DNA of 64,000 nt, taken from the NCBI RefSeq assembly GCF_025699295.1, contig NZ_JAILWB010000004.1, positions 1-64,000 on the forward strand, read 5' to 3'. The stretch's first letter is position 1. Every line of letters begins with the position of its first letter. A program made the position numbers and the translations under genes. Below, one piece after another: positions 1-9,108 of this stretch. The notes under the pieces are model-generated. The model was not told the origin of the DNA, searched no databases, and saw only the letters and a program-made list of their open reading frames with translations. This DNA is from Hydrogenophaga sp. Its GTDB lineage: Bacteria > Pseudomonadota > Gammaproteobacteria > Burkholderiales > Burkholderiaceae_C.

Positions 1-92
1 GCGTGGAATCTGAACTCCGTATACAGAATACAGGTAATACCCCCGTCGGTGTTGGCCGCAGATCGAAAGACCCCATGACACAATGCGCCACC

Positions 93-980
93 ATGAAAAG
101 CTCTCCCCGCTTCGACCCTGCCTGGCTTGAGCGCGAGTACAACAACCGCGCCCGTGTGCCCGAGCACCCCGTGCATTTCGAGCGCTGGGCGCGGGACTCC
201 GCGGTGGCGCGCCAGAGCGGCCGCGCCCTGATCGACGTGAGCTACGGACACGGCGCGGGCGAGACGCTGGACGTCTTTCCCGCGCAGCGCAAGCCGGGCT
301 CGCCGCCCGCGCCGGTGCTGGTGTTCATTCATGGCGGCTGGTGGCGCAGCCTGGACAAGTCCGACCACTCGTTCATCGCGCCGCCGTTCGTGCAGCGCGG
401 TGCCTGCGTGGTGGTACCCAACTACGCACTGTGCCCGGCGGTGACCATTCCCCAGATCACGCTGCAGATGGTGCAGGCCCTGGCCTGGGTGGTCCGCCAC
501 ATCGGCGCGCACGGCGGCGACCCGGACCGCATCACGGTGGTGGGGCATTCGGCCGGCGGCCACCTGGCGGCCATGATGCTGGCCTGCGACTGGACGCGCG
601 TGGGCGACGACCTGCCGGTGTCCCTGGTGAAGAACGCGCTGGCCATGTCGGGCCTGTTCGACCTCGAACCCGTCATGCACACGCCGTCGGTGCAGGCATC
701 ACTGCATCTCACGCCGCAACAGGTGGCCATGGCGAGTCCGGCGCGTCTGCCTGCGCCGCCTGTGCGCCCGCAAGGCCGGGGCCAGCTCAGCGCCGTGGTG
801 GGTGCGCTGGAGAGCGACGAGTTCCTGCGCCACAACCGCCTGATCCAGCAGGCCTGGGGCGAGGGGGTGGTGCCGGTGTGCGAGGAACTGAAGGGACTCA
901 ACCACTTCAGCATCGTGGACGCGCTGGCCGATCCGAAGCAGCGCTTGCACAGGATGGTGCGTGGGTTGCTCGGGGTCTGA
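93..980 (+). CDS. alpha/beta hydrolase (kynurenine formamidase-like esterase)
   Basis: A 295-residue serine hydrolase of the HGG(W)-oxyanion-hole group. HGGWW lies at residues 80-84, the nucleophile elbow GHSAGG at 151-156 (Ser153), and the likely acid and base are Asp242 and His271 in a GLNHFSI context. Family members cleave small esters or N-formyl amides; kynurenine formamidase is the best-known relative, but no other tryptophan-catabolism gene is nearby, so the substrate is unknown. The frame stays open back to the window edge. ATG 75 is possible, but ATG 93 matches the usual N-terminus (FDPAWLEREYNNRARVPEHP). It has no clear Shine-Dalgarno and a CACAAT hexamer sits 8 bases upstream, suggesting a very short leader. 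The neighbouring guaC gene is convergent. Confidence 0.85.
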   Translation: MKSSPRFDPAWLEREYNNRARVPEHPVHFERWARDSAVARQSGRALIDVSYGHGAGETLDVFPAQRKPGSPPAPVLVFIHGGWWRSLDKSDHSFIAPPFVQRGACVVVPNYALCPAVTIPQITLQMVQALAWVVRHIGAHGGDPDRITVVGHSAGGHLAAMMLACDWTRVGDDLPVSLVKNALAMSGLFDLEPVMHTPSVQASLHLTPQQVAMASPARLPAPPVRPQGRGQLSAVVGALESDEFLRHNRLIQQAWGEGVVPVCEELKGLNHFSIVDALADPKQRLHRMVRGLLGV

Positions 981-1056
981 GGTTTTTCTCTCCTGCTGTA
1001 CCGGCCACCCCGGGCCCGCGAGGTGGTGGCGCGAAATACCCAAGACCCGAGGGACG

Positions 1057-2034
1057 TTACATCAACAGATGCTCACCCGCGTTGTCCCCGCCCAGGATCA
1101 CGTAGTTCACCTTGCGGATGTCCATCAGCTTCGTTCCGCCCGCATAGCTGATCGAGCTTTGCACGTCCTGCTCCATCTCCACCAGCGTGCCCGCCAGCGT
1201 GCCCTTGATCGGCTCCAGGATGCGCTTGCCCTCCACGTGCTTGTACTCACCCTTGTTGAAGTCGCTGGCCGAGCCGTAGTACTCCTTGTAGAGCGCACCG
1301 TCGACCTCGACCGTCTTGCCGGGCGATTCCTCGTGCCCCGCGAACAGGGAACCGATCATCACCATCGACGCACCAAAGCGCACGCTCTTGGCGATGTCGC
1401 CGTGGCTGCGGATGCCGCCGTCGGCAATGATGGGCTTGGTCGCCACGCGCGCGCACCACTTGAGCGCGCTGAGCTGCCAGCCGCCGGTGCCGAAACCGGT
1501 CTTGAGCTTGGTGATGCAGACCTTGCCCGGGCCCACGCCGACCTTGGTCGCGTCCGCACCCCAGTTCTCCAGGTCGATCACTGCCTCGGGCGTGGCCACG
1601 TTCCCTGCGATCACGAAAGACATGGGCAGCTTGTTCTTGAGGTAGCCGATCATGTTCTTCACGCTGTCGGCGTGACCGTGCGCAATGTCGATGGTGATGT
1701 ATTCGGGCGCCAGGCCCTCGGCCACCAGCTGATCCACCGTGGCGTAGTCGGGTGTCTTCACACCCAGTGAGATGGAGGCGAACGCGTCGGCTGCGCGCAT
1801 GTCGCGCACGAACTGCACGTTGTCCAGGTCGAAGCGGTGCATGACATAGAAGTAGCCGTTGCGCGCCAGCCAGGCGCAGATGGACTCGTCCACCACCGTT
1901 TTCATGTTGGCCGGCACCACCGGCAGGCGGAATTTGCGCCCGCCGAGTTCCACGCTGGCGTCGCATTCCGATCGGCTTTCCACGCGGCACTTGCGTGGCA
2001 GCAGCAGGACGTTGTCGTAGTCGAAGATTTCCAT
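1057..2034 (-). CDS. guaC: GMP reductase
   Basis: A 325-residue IMPDH/GMPR-family TIM-barrel enzyme that reduces GMP to IMP with NADPH in purine salvage. The N-terminus [16 protein letters not shown] is typical of the short GMP reductases that lack CBS domains. The catalytic loop GPGKVCITK places the nucleophilic cysteine at residue 173, followed by the glycine-rich KTGFGTGG. The phosphate-binding segment [16 protein letters not shown] is intact. The length fits the Bacillus/Lactococcus-type GuaC (about 326 aa) better than IMP dehydrogenase (about 490 aa). The 237 bases between this start and the divergent helicase hold both promoters; I see no convincing purine riboswitch fold there. Confidence 0.88.
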   Translation of the reverse strand: MEIFDYDNVLLLPRKCRVESRSECDASVELGGRKFRLPVVPANMKTVVDESICAWLARNGYFYVMHRFDLDNVQFVRDMRAADAFASISLGVKTPDYATVDQLVAEGLAPEYITIDIAHGHADSVKNMIGYLKNKLPMSFVIAGNVATPEAVIDLENWGADATKVGVGPGKVCITKLKTGFGTGGWQLSALKWCARVATKPIIADGGIRSHGDIAKSVRFGASMVMIGSLFAGHEESPGKTVEVDGALYKEYYGSASDFNKGEYKHVEGKRILEPIKGTLAGTLVEMEQDVQSSISYAGGTKLMDIRKVNYVILGGDNAGEHLLM

Positions 2035-2259
2035 TTTGAGAACCAGGCTCCAGAAAGGTCGTTGAGGAACGAAGAGAGCGCTTGGTCTGGCCGGTCGTGC
2101 TGGCGGTGGAGCGCCAACAAAAAACCGGGCGCAAGAAGCTTGGGCCCGGTGCCCGATTGTAGGCGCCCCGGGCGCGGAAGGGTTTCCGGCGTACCTGGCC
2201 CTTTGAGTATGAGGTGTATACGGGAGTCTGTATGTGCAACCGTGGGCCGGTGCGCTTCC

Positions 2260-2265
2260 TACAAT
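2260..2265 (+). promoter_or_regulatory. candidate -10 element of the uvrD-type gene
   Basis: TACAAT ends 6 bases before the ATG at 2272. Normal -10 to start-site spacing would put transcription at or next to the initiator codon, and no Shine-Dalgarno sequence is present, so a leaderless or near-leaderless mRNA is suggested. The -35 region is weak (GTGCAA at 2234-2239, with spacing longer than ideal). Confidence 0.4.
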
Positions 2266-2271
2266 CGCTGC

Positions 2272-4734
2272 ATGCTGTTTGAAGACCCCGTTGCCCCGTC
2301 CCCGCTGCTCGCGGGCCTCAATGCCGAGCAGGCTGCCGCCGTGGCGCTGCCGCCCGAGCATGCGCTCATCCTGGCGGGCGCCGGTTCGGGCAAGACGCGG
2401 GTGCTCACCACGCGCATCGCCTGGCTGCTGCAGACCGGGCAGGTCACGCCCGGTGGCATCCTGGCCGTCACCTTCACCAACAAGGCGGCCAGGGAAATGA
2501 TGACGCGCCTGTCGGCCATGCTGCCGGTGAACGTGCGCGGCATGTGGATCGGCACCTTCCACGGCCTGTGCAACCGATTTCTGCGCGCGCACCACAAGCT
2601 GGCCAACCTGCCCGCCACTTTCCAGATCCTGGACACGCAGGACCAGCTCTCGGCCATCAAGCGCCTGTGCAAGCAGTTCAACGTGGACGACGAGCGCTAC
2701 CCCCCGAAACAGGTGCAGTACTTCATCAGCGGCTGCAAGGAAGACGGCCAGCGCCCGCGCGACGTGGTCGCGCGCGACGCGGAAACGCTCAAGAAGGTCG
2801 AGCTCTATGCGCTCTACGAAGAGCAGTGCCAGCGCGAGGGCGTGGTGGACTTCGGTGAACTCATGCTGCGCAGCTACGAGGTGCTGCGCGACAACGACCC
2901 GGTGCGCGAGCACTACCAGCGGCGCTTCCGCCACATCCTGATCGACGAGTTCCAGGACACCAACCGCCTGCAGTACGCCTGGATCAAGATGTTCAGCACG
3001 CCGCCACTCGAAGGCCTGCCGGCTTCGGGCAATGCGGTGTTCGCCGTGGGCGACGACGACCAGAGCATCTACGCCTTTCGCGGCGCGCGCGTGGGCAACA
3101 TGGCCGACTTCGTGCGCGAGTTCAACGTGCGCCACCAGATCAAGCTGGAACAGAACTACCGCAGCGCCAGCAACATCCTCGACTCGGCCAACCAGCTCAT
3201 CAGCCACAACACGAGTCGCCTGGGCAAGAACCTGCGCACCGACGAGGGCGCGGGCGAGCCGGTGCGCGTGTTCGAAGCCACCAGCGACTTCGCCGAGGCG
3301 CAGTGGATGGTCGACGAGATGAAGCAGCTCGCGCGCGAGGACGTGCCGCGCAGCGAAATGGCCGTGCTCTACCGCAGCAACGCGCAAAGCCGCGTGGTGG
3401 AAACCGCGCTGTTCAACGCCGGCATGCCCTACCGCGTGTACGGTGGCCTGCGCTTCTTCGAACGCGCCGAGATCAAGCACGCGCTGGCCTACCTGCGCCT
3501 GCTGGAGAACCCGCACGACGACACCAGCTTCCTGCGCGTGGTGAACTTCCCGCCGCGCGGCATCGGCGCGCGCAGCATCGAACAGCTGCAGGACGTGGCG
3601 CGCGCCTCGGGCTGCTCGCTGCACGACGCGGTGAGCGCGGTCACCGGCCGCGCCGGCGTGGCCATCGGTGCCTTTGTCGCCAAGCTCGACATCGTGCGCG
3701 AGCAGACCGAGGGCAGCACGCTGCGCGAGATCATCGAACTGGTGCTCGCGCACAGCGGGCTCGTCGAGCACTACCGCGCCGAGCGCGAAGGGCAGGACCG
3801 GGTGGAGAACCTGGAGGAACTGGTGAACGCGGCCGAGAGCTTCGTGAGCATCGAAGGCTTCGGCCGCGATGCGGTGGCGCTGCCGGTGGACGAGCTGGGC
3901 AAGCCGCTGACACAAAGCCCGGCGAGCCAGGGGCTGGATCCTTCGAAGGAACCCGCATCCGTTCGGTCTGAGCTTGTCGAAGACCCCGCAAGCCCTTCGA
4001 CGAGCTCAGGGCGAACGGATTTTGTGGAGCCTGAAACCGGCGAAACCCTCAGCCCGCTCGCCGCCTTCCTCACGCACGCCGCGCTCGAGTCCGGTGACAA
4101 CCAGGCCCAGGCCGGGCAGGACGCGGTGCAGCTGATGACGGTGCACGCGGCCAAGGGCCTGGAGTTCGACTGCGTGTTCATCACCGGCATGGAAGAGGGC
4201 CTGTTCCCGCACGAGAATTCCATGAGCGACCGCGCCAGCCTCGAAGAAGAGCGCCGCCTGATGTACGTGGCGATCACGCGCGCGCGCAAGCGCCTGTACC
4301 TGAGCCATTCGCAGACCCGCATGCTGCACGGGCAGACGCGCTACAACCTCAAGAGCCGCTTCTTCGACGAACTGCCCGAGGCCTGCCTGAAGTGGCTCAC
4401 ACCACAACAACCCGCGTGGAGCGCACCCGGCGGCGGAGGCGGCCAGTGGCAGAACGGGCGGCGCGCCTTCGGTGCACCAGCCGCCTTGCAACCTGCGTGG
4501 TCACCGGGCTTCAAGGAACGCGGCGACCCCAAGGGCCTGGGCCAGAACGCGCCCGAGCCCGACCGCGGCACCGACATTCATGCCGGCCTGGCCGTGTTCC
4601 ACAACAAGTTCGGCGAAGGCAAGGTGCTGGCGGTGGAGGGCGCGGGCGACGACGCCCGCGCGCAGGTCAGCTTCACGCGCCACGGAACCAAGTGGCTGGC
4701 GCTCAGCGTGGCCAAGCTCACGCCGATCACCTGA
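2272..4734 (+). CDS. uvrD: UvrD/Rep-family 3'-5' DNA helicase
   Basis: An 820-residue superfamily 1A helicase acting in nucleotide excision and mismatch repair. Motifs in order: Walker A AGAGSGKT (35-42), motif Ia [19 protein letters not shown] (motif II, about 225-231), [13 protein letters not shown] (about 260), LEQNYRS (about 293), [14 protein letters not shown] (motif V region, about 620) and [12 protein letters not shown] (motif VI, about 662). The C-terminal [14 protein letters not shown] segment is the UvrD-type tail. ATG 2272 is chosen because motif spacing from it is canonical and upstream sequence in frame is unrelated to the family. Oddity: residues 562-583 ([12 protein letters not shown]... 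STSSGRTDF) are encoded by a palindromic repeat inserted in frame in the linker before motif V (see 3957-4020). The convergent phoX stop lies 3 bases away. Confidence 0.92.
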   Translation: MLFEDPVAPSPLLAGLNAEQAAAVALPPEHALILAGAGSGKTRVLTTRIAWLLQTGQVTPGGILAVTFTNKAAREMMTRLSAMLPVNVRGMWIGTFHGLCNRFLRAHHKLANLPATFQILDTQDQLSAIKRLCKQFNVDDERYPPKQVQYFISGCKEDGQRPRDVVARDAETLKKVELYALYEEQCQREGVVDFGELMLRSYEVLRDNDPVREHYQRRFRHILIDEFQDTNRLQYAWIKMFSTPPLEGLPASGNAVFAVGDDDQSIYAFRGARVGNMADFVREFNVRHQIKLEQNYRSASNILDSANQLISHNTSRLGKNLRTDEGAGEPVRVFEATSDFAEAQWMVDEMKQLAREDVPRSEMAVLYRSNAQSRVVETALFNAGMPYRVYGGLRFFERAEIKHALAYLRLLENPHDDTSFLRVVNFPPRGIGARSIEQLQDVARASGCSLHDAVSAVTGRAGVAIGAFVAKLDIVREQTEGSTLREIIELVLAHSGLVEHYRAEREGQDRVENLEELVNAAESFVSIEGFGRDAVALPVDELGKPLTQSPASQGLDPSKEPASVRSELVEDPASPSTSSGRTDFVEPETGETLSPLAAFLTHAALESGDNQAQAGQDAVQLMTVHAAKGLEFDCVFITGMEEGLFPHENSMSDRASLEEERRLMYVAITRARKRLYLSHSQTRMLHGQTRYNLKSRFFDELPEACLKWLTPQQPAWSAPGGGGGQWQNGRRAFGAPAALQPAWSPGFKERGDPKGLGQNAPEPDRGTDIHAGLAVFHNKFGEGKVLAVEGAGDDARAQVSFTRHGTKWLALSVAKLTPIT
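3957..4020 (+). repeat. palindromic REP-like element inserted in frame within uvrD
   Basis: Two 26-base arms (3957-3982 and 3995-4020) are inverted repeats matching at 23 of 26 positions around a 12-base spacer. Core motif: GTTCGGTCTGAGCTTGTCGA in the left arm; CCTTCGACGAGCTCAGGGCG in the right. This is the betaproteobacterial intergenic repeat type whose translations give peptides like SELVEDP and STSSGRTDF. Here it keeps the helicase frame open. One related arm recurs at 26471-26492. Confidence 0.85.
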
Positions 4735-4744
4735 CCCTCAGGTG
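4728..4744. terminator. hairpin at convergent uvrD/phoX stops
   Basis: CACCTGA-CCC-TCAGGTG is a perfect 7-bp stem with a 3-base loop that contains both stop codons (TGA 4732-4734 and the reverse-strand stop 4738-4740). There is no T-tract, so it would be at best a weak bidirectional terminator. Confidence 0.35.
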
Positions 4745-6891
4745 CCGATCACGCCACCATCGTTTTTCGTGATGACGATGGTCGCCGAGCGCGGGCGCTT
4801 GCCGGCGCCGTAGCCGGCGTTCGACGGCCACTGGCTCTCGTACTTCGACGGGTCGTTCACGTCGCTCATTTTCGTGTTTTCGCCCGCGTGCTGGATGTTC
4901 ACGAAGATCGCGCGACCGTCGGGTGTTTCGGTGATGCCGGTGATCTCGGCCCCTTTCGGACCGACGAGGAAGCGCTTGAGCGTGGCTGCGGTCTGCGGCC
5001 TGCCCACGTGCGTGGTCACCTTCTTGTCGCCATAGGACAGCGTCCTGCTGGCGCCGTCGCCGCGCTGGCCGGGCAGGGCGGCGAGCAGCATGCAGTTGGT
5101 CGTGTCGGTGTAGGCGCCGTCGTCGGTCTGGATCCAGCACACGCCGGTGGCCTGGCTGAACACCAGGCCGTCGGGCGAGGACAGGTCGTTCCCGTCGCTC
5201 AGATTCGACAGGTTCACCGTGGTCTTGTCGGCGTCGGCCTGCGCGGCGAACAGGTAGATGTCCCACAGGAAGGCCGCGTCGGCGGGCTGCTTCTCGGCCA
5301 GGCGAACGATGTGCCCGTTGACGTTGCCCTTCTGCTCCTTGCTGCCCTTCATGTCGACGTAGGCGCGCGGGTTGGCGGCGTCGGTGGTGGCAGGCGTGCG
5401 CGCGCTGTTGTTGGTGAGCGTGATGTAGACCTCACCGTTCTTCGGGTTCACGCCGCCCCATTCCGGGCGGTCCATCTTCGTGGCGCCCACGGCATCGGCG
5501 GCCAGGCGGGTAAAGACCGCGATGTCGGCCTCGTTCCTGAACTCGAAGTACGAGCTGCCGGCAATCACCGGGTTGTTCATGGACAGTTCCAGCCACTCGC
5601 CGCTGCCGTCGGCCTTGAAGCGCGCCACGTACAGCGTGCCTTTGTCGAGGTACTTGTCGCCGGCGGCCAGGCGGTTGGCCGGGCGGGCGTCGGCCGGATC
5701 CCACTTCGCGGTCGAGACGAACTTGTAGATGTACTCGCCGCGCGCGTCGTCGCCCATGTAGGCCACTACCGGCTGGCCGGCCACCGCACGCGCGAAGGTC
5801 GCGTTCTCGTGACCCAGGCGGCCCAGCGCCGTGCGCTTGCGCAGGGCCTGTGACTTGTCGTAGGGGTCGATCTCGACGATGTAACCGAAGGTGTTCATCT
5901 CGTTGCGAAAGTCGTCCTTCGCGCTGGTGCCCACAGCGCTGTTGTTCCAGCGCGCGTAGGTGTCGGCCGTGCCGCCGCTTTCCCAGCCGTGGCGGCTGGC
6001 CGCGCCGGCCTTGCGGCCGTAGCGGTTGAGGGCCTGCACCTGTTTGTCCTTCTTGCGTGCGTCATCGTCCTTCGCGTCGCGGAAGAAGTAGCCGAACCAG
6101 TTCTCTTCGCCCGAGATGAAGGTGCCCCAGGGCGTGCGGCCGGTGCCGCAGTTGTTGAGCGTGCCGCGCGCCTGTGTGCCGTCGGGGCTGTACTTCGTCA
6201 TCAGGTGCTCGCTGCCACGCGCCGGACCGTGAATGGCCACGGGCGTCATCGTGGTGATGCGGCGGTTGAAGGCAGAGCCCGGTTTCGTGGCCCAGGCCTT
6301 GCCATCCGTCTGCACCTCCACCACCGAAATGCCGTGGATCATGAGTTCCTTGTCGATCTCGGCCGCGGGGCGGGGCAGGGAGGCCGTGCCGCCGTTGGCG
6401 TGGATGAAGAAGGAACTGAGCTTCTCGTCGGTGGTGGCCTCGTGGTTCATGGCCAGCAGCCCGCGTGAGGCGAAGCTGTCGGAGGGTTGGCCGGCCGCGT
6501 CCATGCCGAACCACTCGATGCCGTCGTGGTGGTCACCCGCGCGGTTGCCGTAGTCCACGTCGGTGCCGTCGTTGCTGAAAGCCGGCGTGGCGGCGGTGAG
6601 CGGGTCGCCCAGGGCGTAGATCACGCGCGCTGTGTAGCCCGCCGGCACGGTGACTTGGTCAGCCAGGGTCCTGGCCACAGGTGCGAAGCCAAGCGCGCTG
6701 ACCGGGGCGGCAGGGCCCGCCATGGTGGCGCAACCACCGAGGGCTGCAGCACCTCCGAGAGCGGCACTGCCGCGCAGCAGACCGCGCCGGCTCAGGCGCG
6801 CGTCGAGCACGCTGTCGAAGCCCGGGTTGGGGCTGGTGTTGGAGTCTTCGTCGTTGAACCGGGCGCTGGGGCGGATGTTGTCGTGGGGCAT
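4738..6891 (-). CDS. phoX: PhoX family phosphatase, Tat-exported (DUF839)
   Basis: A 717-residue PhoX-type alkaline phosphatase, a calcium/iron beta-propeller enzyme that releases phosphate from organic phosphomonoesters in the periplasm. The N-terminus has a twin-arginine motif SRRGLLRGS (34-42) and a lipobox-like LGGC at 51-54, so the mature protein may be lipid-anchored. PhoX hallmarks include DHHDGIEWFG, LAMNHEATTDE, GTLNNCGTGRTPWGTFISGEEN, MDRPEWGGVNPKNGEVYITLTNN and SSPDGLVFSQATGVCWIQTD. ATG 6891 is preferred over 6918 because it gives a normal Tat leader. A Pho box lies about 50 bp upstream, supporting induction by phosphate starvation. A paralogue lies at 35492-37741. The convergent uvrD stop is 3 bp away. 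Confidence 0.92.
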   Translation of the reverse strand: MPHDNIRPSARFNDEDSNTSPNPGFDSVLDARLSRRGLLRGSAALGGAAALGGCATMAGPAAPVSALGFAPVARTLADQVTVPAGYTARVIYALGDPLTAATPAFSNDGTDVDYGNRAGDHHDGIEWFGMDAAGQPSDSFASRGLLAMNHEATTDEKLSSFFIHANGGTASLPRPAAEIDKELMIHGISVVEVQTDGKAWATKPGSAFNRRITTMTPVAIHGPARGSEHLMTKYSPDGTQARGTLNNCGTGRTPWGTFISGEENWFGYFFRDAKDDDARKKDKQVQALNRYGRKAGAASRHGWESGGTADTYARWNNSAVGTSAKDDFRNEMNTFGYIVEIDPYDKSQALRKRTALGRLGHENATFARAVAGQPVVAYMGDDARGEYIYKFVSTAKWDPADARPANRLAAGDKYLDKGTLYVARFKADGSGEWLELSMNNPVIAGSSYFEFRNEADIAVFTRLAADAVGATKMDRPEWGGVNPKNGEVYITLTNNSARTPATTDAANPRAYVDMKGSKEQKGNVNGHIVRLAEKQPADAAFLWDIYLFAAQADADKTTVNLSNLSDGNDLSSPDGLVFSQATGVCWIQTDDGAYTDTTNCMLLAALPGQRGDGASRTLSYGDKKVTTHVGRPQTAATLKRFLVGPKGAEITGITETPDGRAIFVNIQHAGENTKMSDVNDPSKYESQWPSNAGYGAGKRPRSATIVITKNDGGVIGT

Positions 6892-6939
6892 GGCAATGAC
6901 CGTGGGTGGATGAATCACCGCGGATCATCTGCAGGCTGT

Positions 6940-6957
6940 GTGAAAAGCCGGTGACAG
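6940..6957 (-). promoter_or_regulatory. Pho box upstream of phoX
   Basis: On the reverse strand the sequence reads CTGTCAC-CGGC-TTTTCAC: two 7-base half-sites separated by 4 bases, as in PhoB binding sites (CTGTCAT repeats on an 11-bp period). It sits between arsO and phoX, about 50 bp before the phoX start, and is almost identical (with the flanking ACAG) to the site at 34115-34132. Confidence 0.75.
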
Positions 6958-6968
6958 GCCGGACCCGT

Positions 6969-8426
6969 TCACCCGCAACAGCCTGTGGATGACTTCGCCG
7001 GTGTTGCGGCTACATCGGGTGGCGCTATCGCCACCTTCGCGCCACACCCGCAACCTGTCTTGCCCTCGGCCTTGCTCGACTCGTCGAGCGCGCAGCAGGC
7101 GCTGCTGTCGGCCTGGGCCGGCCCGCCGCAGCAGGCCGCGTCGGAGACCGCGGGCGCGGAGGTCGCGAAGTCCACCGAGCACACACCGGTCTGCGGCAGT
7201 TCGAGCCGCACGTCGTCGGCCGCGCGCCAGTCGCCCGCGAGCGCGGCCACCACCGAGCGCGCCTGTTCGTAGCCGGTGGCCAGCAGGAAGTTGGGTGCGC
7301 GGCCGTAGCTTTTGGCGCCGATCGCGTAGAAGCCCGGTTCCGGGTGCGCCAGCTCGCGGTGTCCGTGCGGGCGCACCGTGCCGCAGCTGTGCACGTTGGG
7401 GTCGATCAGGGGAGCCAGCGCGTCGGTGCTCTCCAGCCACGGGTCCAGCCGCAGGCGCAGTTCCCGCGCGATGCCGAGGTCGGGCCGGGCACCGGTGGCG
7501 GCGATGATCTCGTCGATGCCTTCGATCGCGGCCTTGCTGGCGTCCACCGCGAAGACACTCAAACCCTGGGGGCCTGCGACCACCTCGCGGATGCCGAAGC
7601 CCAGGTGCAGCTCCAGCCGCCCCTGTTCGACCAGGGTGCGCATGCGCACGCCCAGTTCACCGCGAGCGGGCAGTCCATCGTTCTCGCCGCCACCGAAGAG
7701 CCTGCGCAGGTCCTTGCCCCGCACCGCCCAGGCCACGCGGGTGCCGGGCTCCTGCTCGGCGAGGGTGGCCAGGGCCAGCAGGTTGCCCGCGGCCGAATGG
7801 CCGGCACCCACCACCAGCACCTTGCGCCCGGCGTAGCGGCTGCGCTGCGTGCCCAGCACATCGGGCATGCCGTGCACGATGTGCGTGCGCGTCCCCGCCT
7901 CGCCCGGCACGGGCAGACCGTGCACGCCCAGCGGGTTCGGCTGCGACCAGGTGCCCGAGGCGTCGATCACCGCGCGGGCCCGCAGTTCGCGCAAGCCTTC
8001 GGCGGACTGGACCTGCAGCACGAAGTCGGCGTGTTCGCGGCCCGCGGTCCTTGCCTTGTCGAAGCCGTCGCGCGACACGGCCATCACACGCGTACCGAAC
8101 CGGATGTGCGGTGCCAGGGCCGGGGTGCGCGCCAGCGGGGCCAGGTAGTGGTCCACCAGTTCGCCCGCCGTCGGCAGGGCGTCGGCGTCGGGTGCCACCC
8201 AGCCCGCTGCATCCAGCAGCGCGCGCGCCGCGCGGTCGACGTTGTAGCGCCAGGGCGAGAACAGCCGCACATGCCGGTAGCTGCCCAGGTGGGCGGCCAC
8301 GCTGTCGCCCGCTTCCAGCACGACGACGGGCAGGCCGCGCTGCAGCAGATGGGCCGCCGCGGCCAGGCCGACCGGGCCGGCGCCGATGACAGCCACCGGG
8401 GATGGGGAGATGGGTGAAACGGCCAT
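6969..8426 (-). CDS. arsO: ArsO-like FAD-dependent monooxygenase with Cys-rich tail
   Basis: A 485-residue flavoprotein of the flavin monooxygenase type. The FAD-binding VIGAGPVG is at 13-20 and a second dinucleotide-binding motif VVGAGHSAAGN at 205-215. Such genes (arsO) recur in ars operons, where they are proposed to act on arsenicals; the true reaction is unsettled. It lies 60 bp downstream of an arsR on the same strand. The last 70 residues are unusual: cysteines at 416, 432, 433, 444, 445, 459, 461, 483 and 484, mostly as CC or CxC pairs in a low-complexity Ala/Ser/Gly context, suggesting thiol coordination of As(III) or a metal. A candidate ArsR operator overlaps its ribosome-binding region. 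Confidence 0.75.
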   Translation of the reverse strand: MAVSPISPSPVAVIGAGPVGLAAAAHLLQRGLPVVVLEAGDSVAAHLGSYRHVRLFSPWRYNVDRAARALLDAAGWVAPDADALPTAGELVDHYLAPLARTPALAPHIRFGTRVMAVSRDGFDKARTAGREHADFVLQVQSAEGLRELRARAVIDASGTWSQPNPLGVHGLPVPGEAGTRTHIVHGMPDVLGTQRSRYAGRKVLVVGAGHSAAGNLLALATLAEQEPGTRVAWAVRGKDLRRLFGGGENDGLPARGELGVRMRTLVEQGRLELHLGFGIREVVAGPQGLSVFAVDASKAAIEGIDEIIAATGARPDLGIARELRLRLDPWLESTDALAPLIDPNVHSCGTVRPHGHRELAHPEPGFYAIGAKSYGRAPNFLLATGYEQARSVVAALAGDWRAADDVRLELPQTGVCSVDFATSAPAVSDAACCGGPAQADSSACCALDESSKAEGKTGCGCGAKVAIAPPDVAATPAKSSTGCCG

Positions 8427-8437
8427 GATGTAGCTCC

Positions 8438-8460
8438 TTCGTATTTCGTCGATGAACGAA
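8438..8460. promoter_or_regulatory. candidate ArsR operator between arsR and arsO
   Basis: An imperfect 23-bp palindrome: arms TTCGTATTTC and GATGAACGAA around GTC, with outer TTCGT/ACGAA exact. Same length and ends as the operator at 8804-8826. It lies 11 bp before the arsO start. Confidence 0.5.
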
Positions 8461-8486
8461 TTAATGAACCCGGAAAATCGCTCCGC

Positions 8487-8795
8487 TCAGAGCGCCTCGA
8501 CCAGCCGTTTGAGCACGGCGACACGATCCGGGTTGACGCAGTAGCAGGTGCGCTGCTCCTCGGCCGAACCCAGCACCAACCCCGCGTCCTTGAGCACCTT
8601 GACGTGTTGCGAGGTGGTGGACGGTGCCAGTTCCACCACATCCGACAGGTTGCCGAAGTAGCAGGTGCCGTGATGCGCCAGATGCTGCAGCAGGCGGATG
8701 CGCGCCGGGTGCGCCAGTGCCTTGAGCAGCAGGGCGAGTTCTTCGGCGTCGAGCTCTTTGTCAACCGTCGACGGCGCGCAGCGGGTCTTGACCAT
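8487..8795 (-). CDS. arsR: ArsR-family metalloregulator (arsR1)
   Basis: A 102-residue winged-helix repressor of the ArsR/SmtB family. LAHPARIRLLQHL leads into the helix-turn-helix with the recognition segment APSTTSQHVKVLKDAGLV (57-74). Cysteines at 6, 45, 84 and 86 (GTCYFGNL and RTCYCVN) are candidate As(III)/Sb(III) ligands; their positions differ from the second ArsR at 27759, whose cysteines cluster at the C-terminus, so the two probably evolved sensing sites independently. ATG 8795 is chosen because the family length is 95-115 aa and the operator lies just upstream. It is probably co-transcribed with arsO. Confidence 0.88.
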   Translation of the reverse strand: MVKTRCAPSTVDKELDAEELALLLKALAHPARIRLLQHLAHHGTCYFGNLSDVVELAPSTTSQHVKVLKDAGLVLGSAEEQRTCYCVNPDRVAVLKRLVEAL

Positions 8796-8803
8796 GTGGT
8801 TTG

Positions 8804-8826
8804 TTCGTAATTCGTAGAATTGCGAA
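8804..8826. promoter_or_regulatory. candidate ArsR operator at the arsR promoter
   Basis: Near-perfect palindrome TTCGTAATTC-GTA-GAATTGCGAA: 10-bp arms with one mismatch. It lies 9 bp upstream of the arsR start on the reverse strand in an AT-rich patch, fitting an autoregulatory operator. Confidence 0.65.
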
Positions 8827-9108
8827 GGAATATAGCGAGACCCAGCCAATGCGTCAAGCCGAGCCCTTGCGGGGCAGTGGTGATGCAGCCGGGTCGGAGT
8901 GCGCGTCATGGGGTGTCCTGTGGCGGTGGCGGAAGCAGAGTGTTCACAGGGATAGACGCACGACGCGGGCCGAGGTGGCAGGCCGTGTGACCGCATGGGC
9001 TTCTGCCACCCTGGGCGTGCGGGGGCGTCTTTCCCTGCGCAGGTCGATGCACCTGCGCGCAAGCCCGGCCGGCCGTGCCGGGTGCCCATCCCTCATCTGG
9101 AGCACACC

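Noticed and set aside
2035..2271. Possible purine riboswitch upstream of guaC
   Set aside because: No conserved P1/P2/P3 purine aptamer core (such as the loop-loop pairing segments) could be recognised, and guaC is usually controlled by other means in betaproteobacteria.
1837..2271. N-terminal extension of the UvrD frame
   Set aside because: The frame is open upstream but antisense to guaC, and helicase homology begins at [20 protein letters not shown].
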